64,000 nt of DNA from Salinicoccus albus DSM 19776 (GTDB taxonomy: Bacteria; Bacillota; Bacilli; Staphylococcales; Salinicoccaceae). The stretch's first letter is position 1; each line of letters begins with the position of its first letter. Shown one piece after another: positions 62,246 through 64,000 of the stretch. Where the stretch lies: the NCBI RefSeq assembly GCF_000385175.1, contig NZ_ARQJ01000031.1:120746-184745 (forward strand), read 5' to 3'. A program made the position numbers and the translations under genes. Below the pieces are notes generated by a model, which saw only the letters and a list, made by a program, of their open reading frames with translations, did no database searches and was not told where the DNA came from.

Positions 62246-62995
62246 TCAGGGCAGCCGGTCGAGATTGATTTCTCCACGTTTTGTCATCAGTCCCATGACG
62301 TTTTCCCGATAATTATCAATATAGACGGCGTAACCATTCCCCTGCGTCCAGTCATAGATCATTGCATGGTAGCCGGTCCCTACCCGCTCGTAATCGCTGA
62401 GTCCGAGTGTCGGTACGCCGTAACGGGCAATGACTTCTTCATAGGTTTTGCCCATATACACTGCAGTATCCGTGACATAGTTCCGATCCGGTTCGATGTA
62501 TGCGTAAAAACCTTCCCTGTGACTGAAGCCTGCCGAATAACGGACAGCCAGATGATCATAGATGGCGTACTCTCCACCTTCAACCGGATAATATTTATCC
62601 GGAGCACCCAGCAGCGCTTCGATTTCCGTCTGGGTCATCCCTTCCTCGATACCGTCAAACGTATATTCCTGGGGGCCGGAGAAATATTCATTGATGAACC
62701 TTTCAGAGAACACATCAATGTCCGTGTGTATGTCTCCGGTTTGAGTTTCCGTCTGCCGGCTGAGGTCTTCACCGGGATCGGATGCTTCCTCAGTTGATGT
62801 CTCTGAGCTGCGATCTGCATGTCCAGATGGAGTGTCGGATAACGCAACTGAGTTGCCGGAAACTTCGGTTTCTTCAGTGGATTCCTCCTCTTCGGTCTCT
62901 TCTGCGCTCGGATCGGAATTCTCCTGCGGCATCGCTTCAAAACCGCAGCCGGTTAAAAAAAGAAATAAAACGATGGGCAGCATTCTGGGTTTCAT
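62246..62995 (-). CDS. Lipoprotein with C-terminal CAP-associated-like domain
   Basis: This 249-residue lipoprotein has the lipobox FLFLTGCGF (Cys17). A low-complexity acidic linker rich in Glu, Ser and Thr follows (about residues 25-85). The C-terminal domain (about 115-240) includes GMTQTEIEALLGAPDKYYP and a second similar half YEEVIARYGVPTLGLSDYER, resembling CAP-associated N-domain/SmpA-like repeats. The ATG at 62995 follows GGGGAGGTG; the longer open frame upstream is not protein-like. It is divergent from the LysM gene, sharing a region with three WalR half-sites. A cell-envelope role is likely, function unknown. Confidence 0.75.
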   Translation of the reverse strand: MKPRMLPIVLFLFLTGCGFEAMPQENSDPSAEETEEEESTEETEVSGNSVALSDTPSGHADRSSETSTEEASDPGEDLSRQTETQTGDIHTDIDVFSERFINEYFSGPQEYTFDGIEEGMTQTEIEALLGAPDKYYPVEGGEYAIYDHLAVRYSAGFSHREGFYAYIEPDRNYVTDTAVYMGKTYEEVIARYGVPTLGLSDYERVGTGYHAMIYDWTQGNGYAVYIDNYRENVMGLMTKRGEINLDRLP

Positions 62996-63143
62996 CACGA
63001 TCACCTCCCCTTTATATTGTAAAAATACATTTATGTTATTATTTTTCCTTTTCCCGCACACTCTAAACAAAAATTTACAAATAAGATAAAACAGCATGCG
63101 CTGTAAGTCATTTAACCCATCTATATTCAAATCATCGGTTTTT

Positions 63144-63171
63144 ATTACACTTAAGTTACAATTTGATTACA
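63144..63171 (-). promoter_or_regulatory. Triple WalR (YycF) half-site array
   Basis: On the minus strand three half-sites TGTAAT, TGTAAC and TGTAAT are spaced exactly 5 nt apart, each fitting TGTWAH. Two adjacent half-sites make the WalR box of staphylococci and bacilli. The array lies about 20 bp upstream of the weak -35 region of the LysM gene (TATAAA -10 at about 63213) and 150 bp from the divergent lipoprotein gene. This is a typical activator position. Confidence 0.75.
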
Positions 63172-63265
63172 TCGCCCAAATTCAAATTCTGTCTGGTAAT
63201 ATGGGTGATGTGTATAAATATTGCAAAAATTTAAATATCATAACTGTTTGGAGGACATTACTTAC

Positions 63266-64000
63266 ATGAAGAAAGTGATTACTGCATTAACAGCGACAGC
63301 CGCATTTTCAGCGTAAGGATTATCCAGCGATTTATCAGCAGCGAGTCATACCGCAGAACCCGGAGATTCCCTATGGAAAATTGGGCAGGACAACAATCTG
63401 ACCGTCACTCAGCTGAAGGAGTATAACAAACTTTCTTCTGATGTTATTCAGATCAATCAGGAGATCAAGCTAAGCGCAGAACCTGAAACCTACACAGTCA
63501 AAGCAGGAGACACGCTTTGGGGCATAGCCCTCAAGAATAATGTCACAGTCGATGAACTGAAGGAATGGAATGATCTTTCTTCCGATCTGATTCTTGTGAA
63601 CCAGGAATTGGTCCTTGGAGAAAATTCAGAAGACATCACGCAGGCAGTGAATGACACAGCAGAGACTGAGAGTAACGAACAACAAACAGAACCAACGCAG
63701 TCCCAAGCAGCCGGCAGTGATACATACGAAGTCATGCCGGGTGATACCCTGAGCAAGATCGCCAGCGAGTTCGGTACCACATACCGTGCATTGATGGAAA
63801 TCAACGGCATTTCAGACCATCTGATTCACCCGGGCCAGCTGTTGAGCCTGGTTGAGGAAGCGCCGGCGGAAGAAACAGTTGAGGCGGAAGAAGCGACCGT
63901 TCAGGAAACTGAAGCAGAGCCGGTTCAGTCGGAAAACACTGAAGAAGCGACCGAAGAGGTGCCAACGGAGGAACCGACCCAGGAAGCAGTCACGGAAGAA
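63266..64000 (+). pseudogene. LysM-repeat secreted cell-wall protein, stop codon in signal peptide, 3' end outside window
   Basis: A GGAGG ribosome binding site and ATG at 63266 start a signal peptide (MKKVITALTATAAFSA) that is broken by TAA at codon 17 (63314-63316). The same frame then continues unbroken for 228 codons to the window edge, giving three LysM domains: SHTAEPGDSLWKIGQ, YTVKAGDTLWGIAL and YEVMPGDTLSKIA. A Glu/Thr/Ala-rich linker follows, as in peptidoglycan hydrolases that end in a CHAP or NlpC/P60 domain beyond the edge. Unless the stop is read through or a sequencing error, no secreted product is made. WalR sites upstream fit a cell-wall hydrolase. Confidence 0.8.

Overview
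The window looks like a chromosomal segment of a low- to mid-GC Gram-positive coccus of the Staphylococcaceae, most likely a halotolerant Salinicoccus/Jeotgalicoccus-type lineage. This rests on staphylococcal-style capA/capB/capC/capD genes, WalR-type operator half-sites in front of a LysM cell-wall gene, CcpA (cre) and SAM-I (S-box) control elements, Rrf2/RpiR/DeoR/AraC regulators, AGGAGG-type ribosome binding sites and frequent TTG/GTG starts. The genus is an inference. I saw no rRNA, tRNA, CRISPR array or prophage.

Layout: (1) 1-12.4 kb, minus strand, is a Wzy-type capsule/exopolysaccharide operon. In transcription order it holds capA, capB, capD, flippase, polymerase, GT4 glycosyltransferase, CapK-like adenylate-forming enzyme, priming sugar transferase, aminotransferase and a FemAB/GNAT-like protein. 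(2) 12.5-19.7 kb holds housekeeping and transport genes (TauE, Bcr/CflA MFS, a YfcC-family carrier behind an S-box), with several gene remnants. (3) 19.7-24.3 kb is an AT-rich block (D-amino-acid-oxidase-like enzyme, RpiR regulator, GltS symporter) bracketed by two copies of the same cupin-gene 3' end. (4) 24.3-27.5 kb is a TRAP transporter plus cupin. (5) 28.9-29.6 kb is a type III toxin-antitoxin locus: a CptN/TenpN-like toxin and an RNA antitoxin of two 50-nt repeats, each able to form an H-type pseudoknot. (6) 30.8-37.5 kb is an amidohydrolase/transaminase/symporter operon next to a decayed hydantoinase/DUF917 locus. (7) 37.6-44.6 kb is a complete-looking non-phosphorylative sugar-acid pathway (dehydratase, SDR dehydrogenase, FAH-type hydrolase) with its own TRAP importer, AraC regulator and a cre site. 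(8) 44.9-46.7 kb holds a broken SDR gene and a degenerate ISL3-family element. (9) 46.7-52.7 kb is a glycerol-like polyol module: DeoR regulator, an FGGY kinase lacking the usual Arg of the NQRET motif, an EutH-like transporter and two GlpA/GlpB-like flavoproteins. (10) 53.5-55.5 kb holds an Rrf2 redox regulator with a thioredoxin-reductase-like enzyme and an IS30 remnant. (11) 55.5-59.5 kb is a second capABCD module. (12) 59.9-64 kb holds a YkvI-like carrier, an O-antigen ligase/polymerase, a lipoprotein, and a LysM protein gene with a nonsense codon inside its signal peptide.

Overall, a roughly 43-kb catabolic and accessory region sits between two capsule modules of the same orientation. 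The accessory genes feed carbon and nitrogen sources (sugar acids, N-carbamoyl amino acids, polyols, organic acids) into central metabolism through dedicated importers. Decayed fragments (truncated TcaA-like gene, hydantoinase/DUF917, SDR, two IS elements, paralogue tails) show active gene turnover.
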